A DNA stretch of 64,000 bases from Amycolatopsis sp. FBCC-B4732 (GTDB taxonomy: Bacteria; Actinomycetota; Actinomycetes; Mycobacteriales; Pseudonocardiaceae), in the NCBI RefSeq assembly GCF_023008405.1, contig NZ_CP095376.1, positions 5,480,001 through 5,544,000 on the forward strand. Reading direction: 5' to 3'. How positions within the stretch are numbered: position 1 is the stretch's first letter; each line of letters begins with the position of its first letter. This document shows positions 26,701-35,212 of the stretch, piece by piece. The position numbers were made by a program, and so were the translations under genes. The notes below the pieces were generated by a model. The model saw only the letters and a list, made by a program, of their open reading frames with translations, ran no database searches and was not told the DNA's origin.

Positions 26701-27087
26701 CTAGCCCGGCAGGTGGGCGTCCACCTCGATTTCGATCTTCATGCGCGGGTCCGCCAGGCCGCACTCCAGCATCGTCGCGGCCGGGCGGACTTCCGCGAAC
26801 GCCTTGCGCAGCACCGGCCAGCAGGGCTCGAAGTCCGCGCGGGAAGGCAGCAGGTAGCGGACCCGGACGACGTCGGACAGCGTGCAGCCCGCCTCCGTCA
26901 GCGCCGCTTCGATGTTGCGGACGCATTGAGCCGCCTGCTCGACGACGTCGTCGGAGATCGCCATCGCCGGGTAGTCGAAGCCCGTCGTGCCCGAGACGTA
27001 CACGCGGTCGCCGTGGACGACCGCGCGGGCGTAGCCGATCTGTTCCTCGAAGGTGGAGCCGCTCAGGATCGCTCGACGTTCGGTCAT
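26701..27087 (-). CDS. RidA/YjgF/YER057c/UK114 family protein
   Basis: 128 residues, the family length. Typical segments: AVVHGDRVYVSGTTGFD, EQAAQCVRNIEAALTEAG, DVVRVRYLLPSRADF and the C-terminal RPAATMLECGLADPRMKIEIEVDAHL. RidA proteins hydrolyse reactive enamines/imines formed by PLP enzymes; the arginine of the catalytic pocket normally found before the ATM-type motif is present as VRPAATM. It starts at ATG 27087, divergent from the alpha/beta-hydrolase with a 43-bp gap. Confidence 0.88.
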   Translation of the reverse strand: MTERRAILSGSTFEEQIGYARAVVHGDRVYVSGTTGFDYPAMAISDDVVEQAAQCVRNIEAALTEAGCTLSDVVRVRYLLPSRADFEPCWPVLRKAFAEVRPAATMLECGLADPRMKIEIEVDAHLPG

Positions 27088-27130
27088 GCCGCGCACATTA
27101 GCTTGTGGCCCTTGTGCTTCACTTCGATGC

Positions 27131-27928
27131 ATGATCTCGGAGAGCCGCTGCCCGGTTCCGGACGGGGAGCTCCTCGTCCGCCGCGGTGGCGAGGGCCCGG
27201 CGCTGCTGCTGATCCCGGGCGGCACCGGGGCGGGTGACTCCTACCGCGCGCTGGCGAAGCAGCTCTACGCGGACTACACCGTGATCACCTACGACCGCCG
27301 CGGCCACTTCGGCAGCACGGACACCACCACCGGCCCGGTCCCGGTGTCGCTGCAGGCCGACGACGCGCTCGCGGTGCTGGACCACGCGACCGACGGCCCG
27401 GCACTGGCGTTCGGCACGAGCGCGGGCGCGCTGATCGGCCTCGACCTGGTCGCCCGCCACCCGGACCGCGTCACGGCCCTGGTCGCCCACGAACCCCCGG
27501 CGGTGCACCTGATGCCGGACGCGGGCAGCTGGCTCGAAGCGGCGGCGGAACAGGTCCGCCTGGCCCGCGCGGGCCAGCTGATGACCGCGGTGACGCGCTT
27601 CGCGGACGCGATCGCCGGCGCGGCCCTGCCCGACCTGCCCAACCTGCGGCTGCCGCACGAGGCCGACTGGATCCGCCTGTTCGACCGCGAGCTGACGGAG
27701 TTCTTCGACTACCTCCCGGACCTGCGCGCCCTGCGCCGCGCGAGCACGGAGATCTTCCCGGTGGCGGGCGAGGGCAGCCGGGGGCGCTACCACTACCAGC
27801 CGGCGAAGATCCTGGCGCTGGAACTGGGTTTGCCGTTCTCGGAGGTGCCGGGGGCGCACCTGGCGCCGCAGCGGAACCCGGCGAAGTTCGCGGCCGCGGT
27901 GAAGGATCTGCTCAGCCCGGAGGCGTGA
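27131..27928 (+). CDS. Alpha/beta-hydrolase
   Basis: 265 residues. Canonical fold elements: oxyanion strand LLLIPGGTGAGDSYR, VITYDRRGHFGST, the nucleophile elbow FGTSAGALIGL (Ser), acid region after strand 7 and the terminal histidine in VPGAHLAPQRNP. The pattern resembles hydrolases found beside RidA or TetR genes in actinomycetes. There is no signal peptide. The substrate is unknown. It ends 66 bp before the ATPase gene. Confidence 0.85.
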   Translation: MISESRCPVPDGELLVRRGGEGPALLLIPGGTGAGDSYRALAKQLYADYTVITYDRRGHFGSTDTTTGPVPVSLQADDALAVLDHATDGPALAFGTSAGALIGLDLVARHPDRVTALVAHEPPAVHLMPDAGSWLEAAAEQVRLARAGQLMTAVTRFADAIAGAALPDLPNLRLPHEADWIRLFDRELTEFFDYLPDLRALRRASTEIFPVAGEGSRGRYHYQPAKILALELGLPFSEVPGAHLAPQRNPAKFAAAVKDLLSPEA

Positions 27929-27994
27929 CTCGGCACCGGACCCGGGGCTACGGTGGGAAGTTCAGCCCGCGAGCACCCGGGACCAGGGAGTCGC

Positions 27995-29482
27995 ATGGCG
28001 CAGGCCGTCCAGCTGCACCTCAACCAGGCGCTCATGCGGATCCCGCGCCGGGCGGAGAGCGCCGACCGCTCGACGCTGGCCGCCACCTACGTGGCCGCGG
28101 GGTCCTTCTCCGCGCTGATCAACTCGGCGGACCACCAGATCCTCTTCGGGCGCCGCGGTACCGGCAAGACCCACGGGCTGCTGCACCTGCAGGACCTCGT
28201 CGAGCGGACCGGGGACGTGGCGCTCTACCTCGACCTGCGCACGATCGGGTCGACCGGGGGCCTGTACGCCAACGAAGCGCTCGCCCCCGCCCAGCGCGGC
28301 ACGCAGCTGCTGGTGGACACCCTCGAAGCGGTCCACGACCAGCTGCTCACCCTGGCCGTCGACGGGCAGGTGCCCGACCCGGACGGGTTCCTGCACGGCC
28401 TCGACGCGCTCGTCGCCGCCTCGACCGAGGTCGAGGTCGTCGGCGAGACGGAGCAGGAGCAGACCCGCGGTGCGGCCGACGAGCGCCGGAGCGGGCTGGA
28501 GGCGTCGCTGGGCCGCGCGGCCGGTGTCCGGGGTTCTCTGCGGCACAACGCTTCCACGACCGCGTCCAGCCGGCGCAAGCGCACCGGGGTCGAGCAGCAC
28601 CGCGTCCTGTTCGGGCCGCTGAGCCGGGCACTCCAGGCCGTCGCGGACGGGATCCGGCCGGCCCGGCTGTGGCTGCTGCTCGACGAATGGAGCAGCGTCC
28701 CGCTCGACCTGCAGCCGTTCCTCGCGGATCTGGTGCGGCGCGGCGTCCTGCCGATCCGCGGCATCACGGTGAAGATCGCCGCCATCGAGCACCGCGCCCG
28801 GTTCTTCGTCCCCGTGCACGGCGACTACCTGGGGATCGAGGTGGGCTCGGACGCCGCTTCCACGGTGAGCCTCGACGACGCGCTGGTGTTCGACGAGTCG
28901 CGGGAGCGCGCGCAGGCCTTCTTCCGCGAACTGTTCTCCCGGCACGTCCGGCCGGTCCTGGAAGCGATGGTGCGCCCGGCACCCGATGCCGCGGAAGCGT
29001 TCCGGGACGGCGCGTTCGCCGAGCTCGTCCGGGCCGCGGAGGGGGTCCCGCGCGACGCGATCAACATCGCCGCGCTCGCCGCGCAGCACGCGCACGCGGA
29101 CAAGATCGCCGTCGCCCACGTGCGCCGGGCCGCGCGGGACTGGTACCTGCGCGACAAGCGGGTCGCGCTCAGCAGGCACGAGGACGCCGACCGGCTGCTG
29201 GCCCGCCTGGTCGACGAGGTCGTCGGCCGGCGCAGGTCCCGGACGTTCCTCCTGCCCACCGCGGACCGCCCGCCCGCGATCGACGCGCTGTGCGACGCGC
29301 GCCTGCTGCACGTCCTGCGCCGGGGTGTCGTCGACCCACGCCGTCCCGGCCGGTCCTACGACGGCTTCGCCATCGACTACGGCTGCTACGTCGCGCTGCT
29401 CACCGACGACACCAAAAACGTCCCGAACGACGTCTTCGCCTTCGACAAGGCCGTCGTCGACCTCACCCGGCTGGGCGGCTAG
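27995..29482 (+). CDS. Orphan P-loop ATPase (AAA/ORC-like or STAND-like)
   Basis: 495 residues from ATG 27995 (AGGGAG upstream). Walker A GRRGTGKTH at 52-60 and Walker B LWLLLDEW at 225-232, followed about 25 residues later by a strand-helix (GITVKIAAIEHRARFF) suiting sensor 1. The C-terminal half has helical, winged-helix-like content (AINIAALAAQHAHADKIAVAHVRRAARDWYL). Between the Walker motifs lies a charged, disordered insert (about 145-200). I know of no assigned role; ORC/Cdc6-like bacterial ATPases of this kind occur in mobile or defence contexts, and here a transposase remnant follows. The last 22 bp, encoding LTRLGG and the stop, are repeated exactly at the end of that remnant. Confidence 0.75.
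   Translation: MAQAVQLHLNQALMRIPRRAESADRSTLAATYVAAGSFSALINSADHQILFGRRGTGKTHGLLHLQDLVERTGDVALYLDLRTIGSTGGLYANEALAPAQRGTQLLVDTLEAVHDQLLTLAVDGQVPDPDGFLHGLDALVAASTEVEVVGETEQEQTRGAADERRSGLEASLGRAAGVRGSLRHNASTTASSRRKRTGVEQHRVLFGPLSRALQAVADGIRPARLWLLLDEWSSVPLDLQPFLADLVRRGVLPIRGITVKIAAIEHRARFFVPVHGDYLGIEVGSDAASTVSLDDALVFDESRERAQAFFRELFSRHVRPVLEAMVRPAPDAAEAFRDGAFAELVRAAEGVPRDAINIAALAAQHAHADKIAVAHVRRAARDWYLRDKRVALSRHEDADRLLARLVDEVVGRRRSRTFLLPTADRPPAIDALCDARLLHVLRRGVVDPRRPGRSYDGFAIDYGCYVALLTDDTKNVPNDVFAFDKAVVDLTRLGG
29461..29482 (+). repeat. 22-bp direct repeat, copy 1 (copy 2 at 30066-30087)
   Basis: The sequence CCTCACCCGG + CTGGGCGGCTAG occurs at the very end of the ATPase gene and again at the end of the transposase remnant, in the same reading frame (LTRLGG-stop). 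Copy 2 also includes the stop codon of the convergent amidohydrolase. The copies bracket the insertion. Confidence 0.9.
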
Positions 29483-29543
29483 GTGTGGTGTCCGGGGAGG
29501 TCGTCCCGGGTTGAGGCGGTGATGGCCTGTCGCACCGACAGGT

Positions 29544-29603
29544 GAAGGCCTCCAGAGGTGAAGTGGAGCTGTTGGGGAACCGCTTCACCCACCGGAGGCC
29601 TTC
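29544..29603. repeat. Long imperfect inverted repeat in front of the transposase remnant
   Basis: GAAGGCCTCC (29544-29553) and GGAGGCCTTC (29594-29603) are perfect arms; inside them GGTGAAGTGG and CCGCTTCACC pair with one mismatch. The hairpin ends directly before the GTG that begins the transposase reading frame. It may be part of the left end of the IS or a structure that limits transposase translation. Confidence 0.65.
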
Positions 29604-30087
29604 GTGTCCCCCCTGACCCCACGCACCCGGCTACGACTGGCCCCCCGGTCGTCGAGCAGGGCCGGACCTGCACAGCGGCGGCGAAGATGTTCGCGGTCAC
29701 CGCCAAAACCGCCCGCACATGGGCCGACCGCTACCGCAAAGAACCGGTCGGTGTCCTTCACCGCGCGCTCACCTGGTCGCCGACCACGGCGTCACCGTCG
29801 AACGCGTGTCATCGGACAACGGCGCCTGCTACCGCTCCCCGGCCTGGCGCGAGGCCGGCACCGAGCTGGGCATCACCCCGAAACGAACCCGGCCCTGCCG
29901 GCCACAGGCCAACGGCAAAATCGAGCGCTTCCACCGCACCCAGGCCGAAGGCTGGGCCTACGCCCGCTTCTACCCCTCCGAGGACCACCGCCGCTCAGTC
30001 CTGCCCGGATGGCTGCACTCCTACCATCACCACCGACCCCACCCCTCCACCGGAGGCAAGCCACCCCTCACCCGGCTGGGCGGCTAG
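29604..30087 (+). pseudogene. IS481-type transposase remnant (frameshifted, internally deleted)
   Basis: The N-terminal part begins MSPLTPRTRLRLA and, after a frameshift, continues as RTCTAAAKMFAVTAKTARTWADRYR, the helix-turn-helix of IS481-family transposases. The end, again in another frame, reads VERVSSDNGACYRSPAW and RPCRPQANGKIERFHRTQ through YHHHRPHPSTGGKPPLTRLGG; this holds the second D and the E of the DDE triad. The middle (about 130-150 residues, with the first Asp) is missing and the frame changes at least twice, so the element is dead. Its right end meets the convergent amidohydrolase stop. Insertion lies between the ATPase and amidohydrolase genes. Confidence 0.85.
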
Positions 30088-31286
30088 ACCACCCGGACGC
30101 CGTCCTTCCAGACCTCGCGGATGTTCGAGGCCAGCGCCGGGAAGTCGTACGGGTCGCCCGCCACCACCACGACGTCCGCGCGCAGGCCCGGCTCCAGGCG
30201 GCCCAGCTCGCCGTCCAGGCCCATCAAGCGGGCCGCCGACGACGTCGTCGCCTCCAGGACGTCCGCCGGGGGCATGCCGCACGCGGCCATCAGGGCCAGT
30301 TCCTCGAGGTTCGTCCCGTGCGGGCCCACGCCGCTGTCCGTGCCCATCGCGATGCGGACGCCCGCCGCGTACGCGCGGCGGACCGAATCGCGGTGCACCT
30401 CCACCACTTCGCGGGCCTTCGCCACCACCGCCGCCGGGAGGTCGACGCCCGCGTCGGCCGCGCGGACCACGTTGACCGGGGCGATCAGGGTCGGGACCAG
30501 CCAGGTGCCGTGGCCGAGCATCAGCTCGATCGCCTCGTCGTCGAGGTAGATGCCGTGCTCGATGGAGCGGACGCCCGCGCGGACCGCGTTCTTGATGCCC
30601 GCCGCGCCCTGGGCGTGCGCCATCACCGGGCGGCCCTGCATCGACGCCTCGGCGACCAGTACCTCCAGCTCCGCCGGGGTGAACTGCGAGTGCCGCGGGT
30701 CGTCACGCGGGGACAGCACGCCGCCGGTCGTGCAGACCTTGAGGACGTCGGCGCCCGCGCGCAGCAGCGTCCTGGCCACCCGGCGCATCTCGTCGGGGCC
30801 GTCGACCGTCGCGTCCGGGCGGCCCGGGTGCGGCACCAGCAGCGGCACGCACAGCCCGGACGGGTTCCAGCTGTCGCCGTGGCCGCCGGTCTGGCTGATC
30901 AGCCCGATCGAGATCTGCAGCCGCGGCCCGGGGATCAGCCCGTCGTCGACCGCCTGCTTGATGCCGAGGTCCGCGCCCGAGGCGTCGCGGACCGTCGTGA
31001 TGCCCAGCCCGAGCGTCGCCCACAGGTTCCGCGCGGCTTCGTAGAACTGGTAGGAGAACGGCTTCTGCACGCGCGCCAGCAGCCCGATGTCCGACACCGT
31101 GACGTGCACGTGGCAGTCGAACAGCCCGGGCAGCAGCACCGAGCCCGAGCAGTCGACGCTCTCGTCGCCGTCCAGGTCCGTGCCCACGTCGACGATCCGG
31201 CCGTGCTCGACGACGACGTCCGCCGCCGCCGGCTCGGCGCCGGTGCCGTCGAAGACCGAACCGCCGGTGAAAACCGTCCGCGTCAC
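30084..31286 (-). CDS. Metal-dependent amidohydrolase (prolidase/imidazolonepropionase-like)
   Basis: 400 residues. Amidohydrolase superfamily with the full metal set: HxH in FDCHVHV, the bridging lysine region ADVLKVCTTGG, His in MAHAQG, His in SIEHG and Asp in GTDSGVGPHG. It fits the group of Xaa-Pro dipeptidase-like enzymes (Sgx9260-type) that cleave dipeptides or N-acyl amino acids. The ATG overlaps the stop of the upstream symporter by 4 nt (ATGA), making it the last gene of a four-gene operon with an M20 peptidase: uptake and hydrolysis of one class of amide compounds is the likely theme. The stop codon lies in the 22-bp repeat shared with the transposase remnant. Confidence 0.87.
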   Translation of the reverse strand: MTRTVFTGGSVFDGTGAEPAAADVVVEHGRIVDVGTDLDGDESVDCSGSVLLPGLFDCHVHVTVSDIGLLARVQKPFSYQFYEAARNLWATLGLGITTVRDASGADLGIKQAVDDGLIPGPRLQISIGLISQTGGHGDSWNPSGLCVPLLVPHPGRPDATVDGPDEMRRVARTLLRAGADVLKVCTTGGVLSPRDDPRHSQFTPAELEVLVAEASMQGRPVMAHAQGAAGIKNAVRAGVRSIEHGIYLDDEAIELMLGHGTWLVPTLIAPVNVVRAADAGVDLPAAVVAKAREVVEVHRDSVRRAYAAGVRIAMGTDSGVGPHGTNLEELALMAACGMPPADVLEATTSSAARLMGLDGELGRLEPGLRADVVVVAGDPYDFPALASNIREVWKDGVRVV

Positions 31287-32698
31287 GCCGCCTCCACGGG
31301 AGAAATCTGCCGCCGCGCGACGAGCGCGGCGAGGGTCAGCACGACGACGTTGACGCCGAGCCCGATCAGGCCCACGTTGACGGTGCCGACGAGGTGGGTG
31401 TCCACAAAGGTCAGCCAGATGACGACGAGCTCGCCGGCGATCAGCCCGGCGAACACCGGGCCCTTGCCGACGGGGACCCGCCGCAGGAATCCCAGCAGGT
31501 TCGCCGGGGCCAGCTGGACCGACCCCGAATAGGTCAGCAGCAGCAGGTTGGCCAGCAGGTCCGGCCGGAAGATGCCGAGCACGAGGGCAAGGGTACTCGC
31601 GAGCACAACCGTGCCGTGGTTGATCCAGAACTGCTTGCGGCCACTGCGGACGCGGACTATGTTGCGCGCCACCAGCGACGAGATGCCGATCAGGATCCCG
31701 GCGGCCGGGACCATCGCGGTGGCCGTCGCGGCGACCACGATGATGCCGGTCACCCAGCCGGGCAACGCGTCTTTCGACAGCGTCAGCAGTACGCCGTTCG
31801 GGTCACTCCCCTTCGGCACCACGAGGATCGCGGCGAAGCCCACGACCATCGGCAGCAGCAGGCACAGCTCGTACACCGGCATCCAGGCGTAGTTGCGCCG
31901 CAGCACCTTCGGATCGCGCGCGGACATCAGCGCCGGCCACGAGTGCGGCAGCGTCATCAGCCCGACGCCGATCGCGCTGACCAGCATGCTCGTCACGAAC
32001 CAGACGTGGTCGTTCGCTCCACTGTGGACGATCAGCTTCTCCGGGTGCAGCTGCTCGATCTTGTGGAACACGCCCGCGATGCCGCCCGCGAAGTGCGTCG
32101 GCACCGCGATGATCAGCACGACCAGCGCGACCAGCATGATCCCGTCCTTGAAGTAGGACGTCGCCGCGACGCCGCGCAGGCCGGCCCACAGCACGAACGC
32201 GACCACCAGCACGCTGCCGGCGACCATGCTCAGCGTCCCGGAGGCGCTGTCGCCGGTGACCAGCCGGACGATCAGGCCCAGCCCGGTGATCTGCAGCTGC
32301 AGGTACGGCAGCACGAACACCACGCCGAGGACCGCCGACAGCGTCCCGAGCGCCCGGCTGGAGTAACGGTCCTCGAGGAAGTCGCCCTGGGTGAGGTAGC
32401 CGCGCTCCTTCCCCAGCGTCCACAGGCGTTTCGCGAGGAAGAACAGCACGACGTAGGCGATCGGCACGTACGGCAGCGCGTACATCGCGGCGACGCCGCC
32501 GGAGAAGGCGAGGCCCGCCATGCCGAGGAAGGTGAAGGTGGTGAACACCTCCCCCGCCTGGAGGAACCACATCGTCACGGCGCCGAAGCGGCGGCCGCCG
32601 ACGGTCCATTCGGCCAGGTCCGCGGCCGGACGGCGGCGGCCGACGAAGCCGAGCACACCGATCAGCAGGATGCCGGCGAGGGTGAAGGCCAGGATCAT
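31283..32698 (-). CDS. Sodium:solute symporter (SSS family)
   Basis: 471 residues, about 13 transmembrane helices. SSS features: the N-terminal sequence DLAEWTVGGRRFGAVTMWFLQAGEVFTTFTFLG (family pattern of a GR-x-G loop and unwound TM1), YLTQGDFLEDRYSSRALG, and the C-terminal WINHGTVVLAS. It belongs with the pantothenate/proline/urea-type carriers, probably coupling Na+ to uptake of an organic solute. It overlaps DUF3311 upstream (ATGA) and the amidohydrolase downstream (ATGA). Small DUF3311 subunits commonly accompany SSS transporters, which supports a two-component carrier. Confidence 0.9.
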   Translation of the reverse strand: MILAFTLAGILLIGVLGFVGRRRPAADLAEWTVGGRRFGAVTMWFLQAGEVFTTFTFLGMAGLAFSGGVAAMYALPYVPIAYVVLFFLAKRLWTLGKERGYLTQGDFLEDRYSSRALGTLSAVLGVVFVLPYLQLQITGLGLIVRLVTGDSASGTLSMVAGSVLVVAFVLWAGLRGVAATSYFKDGIMLVALVVLIIAVPTHFAGGIAGVFHKIEQLHPEKLIVHSGANDHVWFVTSMLVSAIGVGLMTLPHSWPALMSARDPKVLRRNYAWMPVYELCLLLPMVVGFAAILVVPKGSDPNGVLLTLSKDALPGWVTGIIVVAATATAMVPAAGILIGISSLVARNIVRVRSGRKQFWINHGTVVLASTLALVLGIFRPDLLANLLLLTYSGSVQLAPANLLGFLRRVPVGKGPVFAGLIAGELVVIWLTFVDTHLVGTVNVGLIGLGVNVVVLTLAALVARRQISPVEAA

Positions 32699-32901
32699 CC
32701 TTCGTCCTCCGTCCCGCGCATCAGGCGTTCGGAGAGCAGCAGCGCCGGGGTGAACATCAGGCACCAGAAGGCGCCCCACACGACCATCCGCGGCAGCCCG
32801 AGCCACAGTCCGGTGGTGTTCACGAACGGCAGGAACGGCATCAGGACCAGCGCGACGACCGGGAGCAGCGGGGGCCAGTGGTAGCTGCGCACGCCGGTCA
32901 C
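32695..32901 (-). CDS. DUF3311 small membrane protein, symporter partner
   Basis: 68 residues, start GTG 32901 overlapping the M20 stop (GTGA). Two membrane helices with the family pattern: PLLPVVALVLMPFLPFVN and GLPRMVVWGAFWCLMFTPALLL. DUF3311 proteins are encoded directly before SSS symporters and are thought to be accessory subunits, comparable to the small subunit next to acetate or pantothenate carriers. Its stop overlaps the symporter start by ATGA. Confidence 0.85.
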   Translation of the reverse strand: MTGVRSYHWPPLLPVVALVLMPFLPFVNTTGLWLGLPRMVVWGAFWCLMFTPALLLSERLMRGTEDEG

Positions 32902-34091
32902 CCCGCCAGGAGCCCGAGCCGGCGGACGGCGAGCTCGGCCAGCAGCGCGGCGCCGTCGCCCAGGACACCGTCGTCGAAGCGGGCGCGCGGGGAATGGTTG
33001 TCCGGCGAGGATTCCGGGTCGCCCGGACAGGCGCCGAGGAAGAGGTACGCGCCGGGAACCCGTTCCAGCACGCGGGAGAAGTCCTCCGAACCGGTGATCG
33101 GATCGGCCATCTCGGTGAACCGCTCCTCGCCGAAGACGTCGCGGATCGTGTCGGCGACGAAGTCGTACGCGGCGGCGTCGTTGACCGTCGCCGGGTATTC
33201 CGGTTCGTAGGTGACTTCGACGTCGAGGCCGTGCGCCTGCGCGATGCCGCGGCACACCCGGACCGCGCGCTCCCCCACCCGGGCCGCGACCTCCGGCGAG
33301 AACGACCGCAGCGTCGCCTCGAACGCCGCGTCGTCCGGGATGATGTTGCGCCGGGTGCCGGCGTGGAACGTGCCGACCGTGACGACCACCGGGTCGAAGA
33401 CGTCGAAGGTGCGCGTGACCATCGTCTGCAGCGCGGTCACCATCTCGCAGGCGGCCGGGATCGGGTCGAGGGCGTCGTGCGGGGACGAGCCGTGGCCGCC
33501 GGAGCCGAGCACGCGGACGGCGAGAGCGCCGGACGCGGCCATCAGCGTCCCGGGCCGGGCGACGAAGTGGCCCTTCGCGTAGCTCGAGGCCGAGACGTGC
33601 AGGCCGTACGCGGCGTCGACGTGCTTGCCGGAGGCGGTCAGCACGCCTTCCTCGATCATGTGGCCGGCGCCGTCCCAGCCCTCTTCGCCGGGCTGGAACA
33701 TGAAGACGACGTCGCCGGGCAGGTCGTCCTTGCGGGCGGCGAGCAGCCGGGCCGCGCCGACCAGGCCCGCGGTGTGCAGGTCGTGGCCGCAGGCGTGCAT
33801 CGCACCGTCGTGGGCGGAGCTGAACTCCTCGCCACTGGCCTCGGTGACCGGGAGCCCGTCCATGTCGCCGCGCAGCAGCACGGTGCCGCCGGGCTTGCCG
33901 CCGCGCAGGACGGCGGTGATCGAGGACAGGTTCTTGCCGAGGCTCACTTCGAGGGGCAGGCCGTCCAGCGCCGCGAGCACCCGTTCCTGGGTACGGGGCA
34001 GGTGGAGGCCGATCTCGGGGATGCGGTGCAGGTCGCGGCGGAGGGCGACCAGATCGTCGAGCAGGGCGGCGGCGTCCGAGCGCAGGGTCAT
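32898..34091 (-). CDS. M20 family amidohydrolase
   Basis: 397 residues, complete. Metal-binding and catalytic motifs: LLRGDMDGLPV, MHACGHDLHTAGL, MFQPGEEGWDGAGHMIEEG (catalytic EE), GLHVSA, and near the C-terminus ITGSEDFSRVLERVPGAYLFLG. The lid-domain sequence VLGSGGHGSSPHDALDPI is typical of N-acyl-L-amino-acid or hippurate hydrolases. Start ATG 34091; no strong ribosome site, so the message may be leaderless. First gene of the four-gene operon, divergent from the Lrp-type regulator (68-bp gap), which probably controls it. Confidence 0.9.
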   Translation of the reverse strand: MTLRSDAAALLDDLVALRRDLHRIPEIGLHLPRTQERVLAALDGLPLEVSLGKNLSSITAVLRGGKPGGTVLLRGDMDGLPVTEASGEEFSSAHDGAMHACGHDLHTAGLVGAARLLAARKDDLPGDVVFMFQPGEEGWDGAGHMIEEGVLTASGKHVDAAYGLHVSASSYAKGHFVARPGTLMAASGALAVRVLGSGGHGSSPHDALDPIPAACEMVTALQTMVTRTFDVFDPVVVTVGTFHAGTRRNIIPDDAAFEATLRSFSPEVAARVGERAVRVCRGIAQAHGLDVEVTYEPEYPATVNDAAAYDFVADTIRDVFGEERFTEMADPITGSEDFSRVLERVPGAYLFLGACPGDPESSPDNHSPRARFDDGVLGDGAALLAELAVRRLGLLAG

Positions 34092-34159
34092 CCGCAGATC
34101 ATGCAAGTGTCGAGCACAATGGCCGGGGAAAAACACCGGAACCACCGATTCGGGGCCCG

Positions 34160-35212
34160 ATGAGCGAAGAATCCGCCATGTTGGCCGAGCAGGACCTCAA
34201 ACTGGTCGACGCGCTCCAGGCCGCGCCGCGGGCGTCGTGGTCGACGCTCGGCCAGGCGCTGGGCCTGGGCGCGGTGACGGCGGCACGGCGCTGGGACGCG
34301 CTGGTCGAGCGCGGGGACGCGTGGCTCACCGCGTACGTCGGCGGCGAGCTGACCGCGCAGCTGGCGCTGGCCTTCGTCGAGATCGACTGCGAACCGGGCA
34401 CCGCGCTCCGGGTGGCGTCCGCGCTGGCCGACGACCCGCACGTGGTCACCGTCGAGTACCTGGCCGGGCCGTGTGACCTGCTCGTCCACGTCGTCGCGCC
34501 GACCCTGCGCGAACTCGGCGCGCACGTGCCCGCGGTGCCCGGCGTGGTGCGGGCGCGGACGGTGCTGTCGCCGCGGATGTTCACCGAGGGCAGCCGGTGG
34601 CGGGTCCGGGCGATCTCGCCGGGCCAGCGCGAGGCCCTTTCGGCGAAGCCGGCGAGGAACCGCGCGCCCCTGCGCTTCGGCGACGCGGACCGGGCGCTGA
34701 TCTTGGCTCTGGGCGCGGACGCCCGCGCGTCGGCGGCGGCGCTGGCGGCTTCGCTGGGCGTCGGGGCGACCACGGTCCGGCGCCGCCTGGACGCCCTGCT
34801 CGGCCGCGGCGCGATCCGCATCCGGTGCGAGATCGCCCGCTCGGCCTCGCCGGCGCCGGTCACGGTGACGCTGTGGCTGCGGGTCCCGCCGGACAAGCTG
34901 GAGACGACCGCGCGATCGCTGGCGATGCTGCCGGAGGTCCGCATGTGCGCGGCGCTGACGGGAGCGGCGAACCTGATGCTGGTGCTGTGGCTGCCGTCCC
35001 AGCACGACACGGTGGCGGTGGAGGCGCTGCTCGCGGCGAAGCTCCCGTGGCTGGAGATCACGGCGCGGGCGGTGACGCTGCGGAGCGTGAAGCTGATGGG
35101 CCGCCTGCTCGACGCGTCCGGGCGCGGAGTGGGGCGGGTGCCGCTGGACTTCTGGGCCGCGGTCCCCGTGCCGGAGCACGGGGACCGCAGCGGGGACCGG
35201 TCCGGGGGATGA
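34160..35212 (+). CDS. Lrp/AsnC-family regulator, duplicated
   Basis: 350 residues, twice the usual Lrp length. Two successive AsnC-type winged helices are visible: DLKLVDALQAAPRASWSTLGQALGLGAVTAARRWDALVERG (about 12-52) and DRALILALGADARASAAALAASLGVGATTVRRRLDALLGRG (about 176-216), each followed by a RAM-like beta-alpha-beta ligand domain. Such tandem proteins act as feast/famine regulators binding amino acids. Its position opposite the M20-DUF3311-SSS-amidohydrolase operon suggests it senses the substrate or product of that operon. Downstream lies the 1.1-kb repeat region. Confidence 0.85.
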   Translation: MSEESAMLAEQDLKLVDALQAAPRASWSTLGQALGLGAVTAARRWDALVERGDAWLTAYVGGELTAQLALAFVEIDCEPGTALRVASALADDPHVVTVEYLAGPCDLLVHVVAPTLRELGAHVPAVPGVVRARTVLSPRMFTEGSRWRVRAISPGQREALSAKPARNRAPLRFGDADRALILALGADARASAAALAASLGVGATTVRRRLDALLGRGAIRIRCEIARSASPAPVTVTLWLRVPPDKLETTARSLAMLPEVRMCAALTGAANLMLVLWLPSQHDTVAVEALLAAKLPWLEITARAVTLRSVKLMGRLLDASGRGVGRVPLDFWAAVPVPEHGDRSGDRSGG

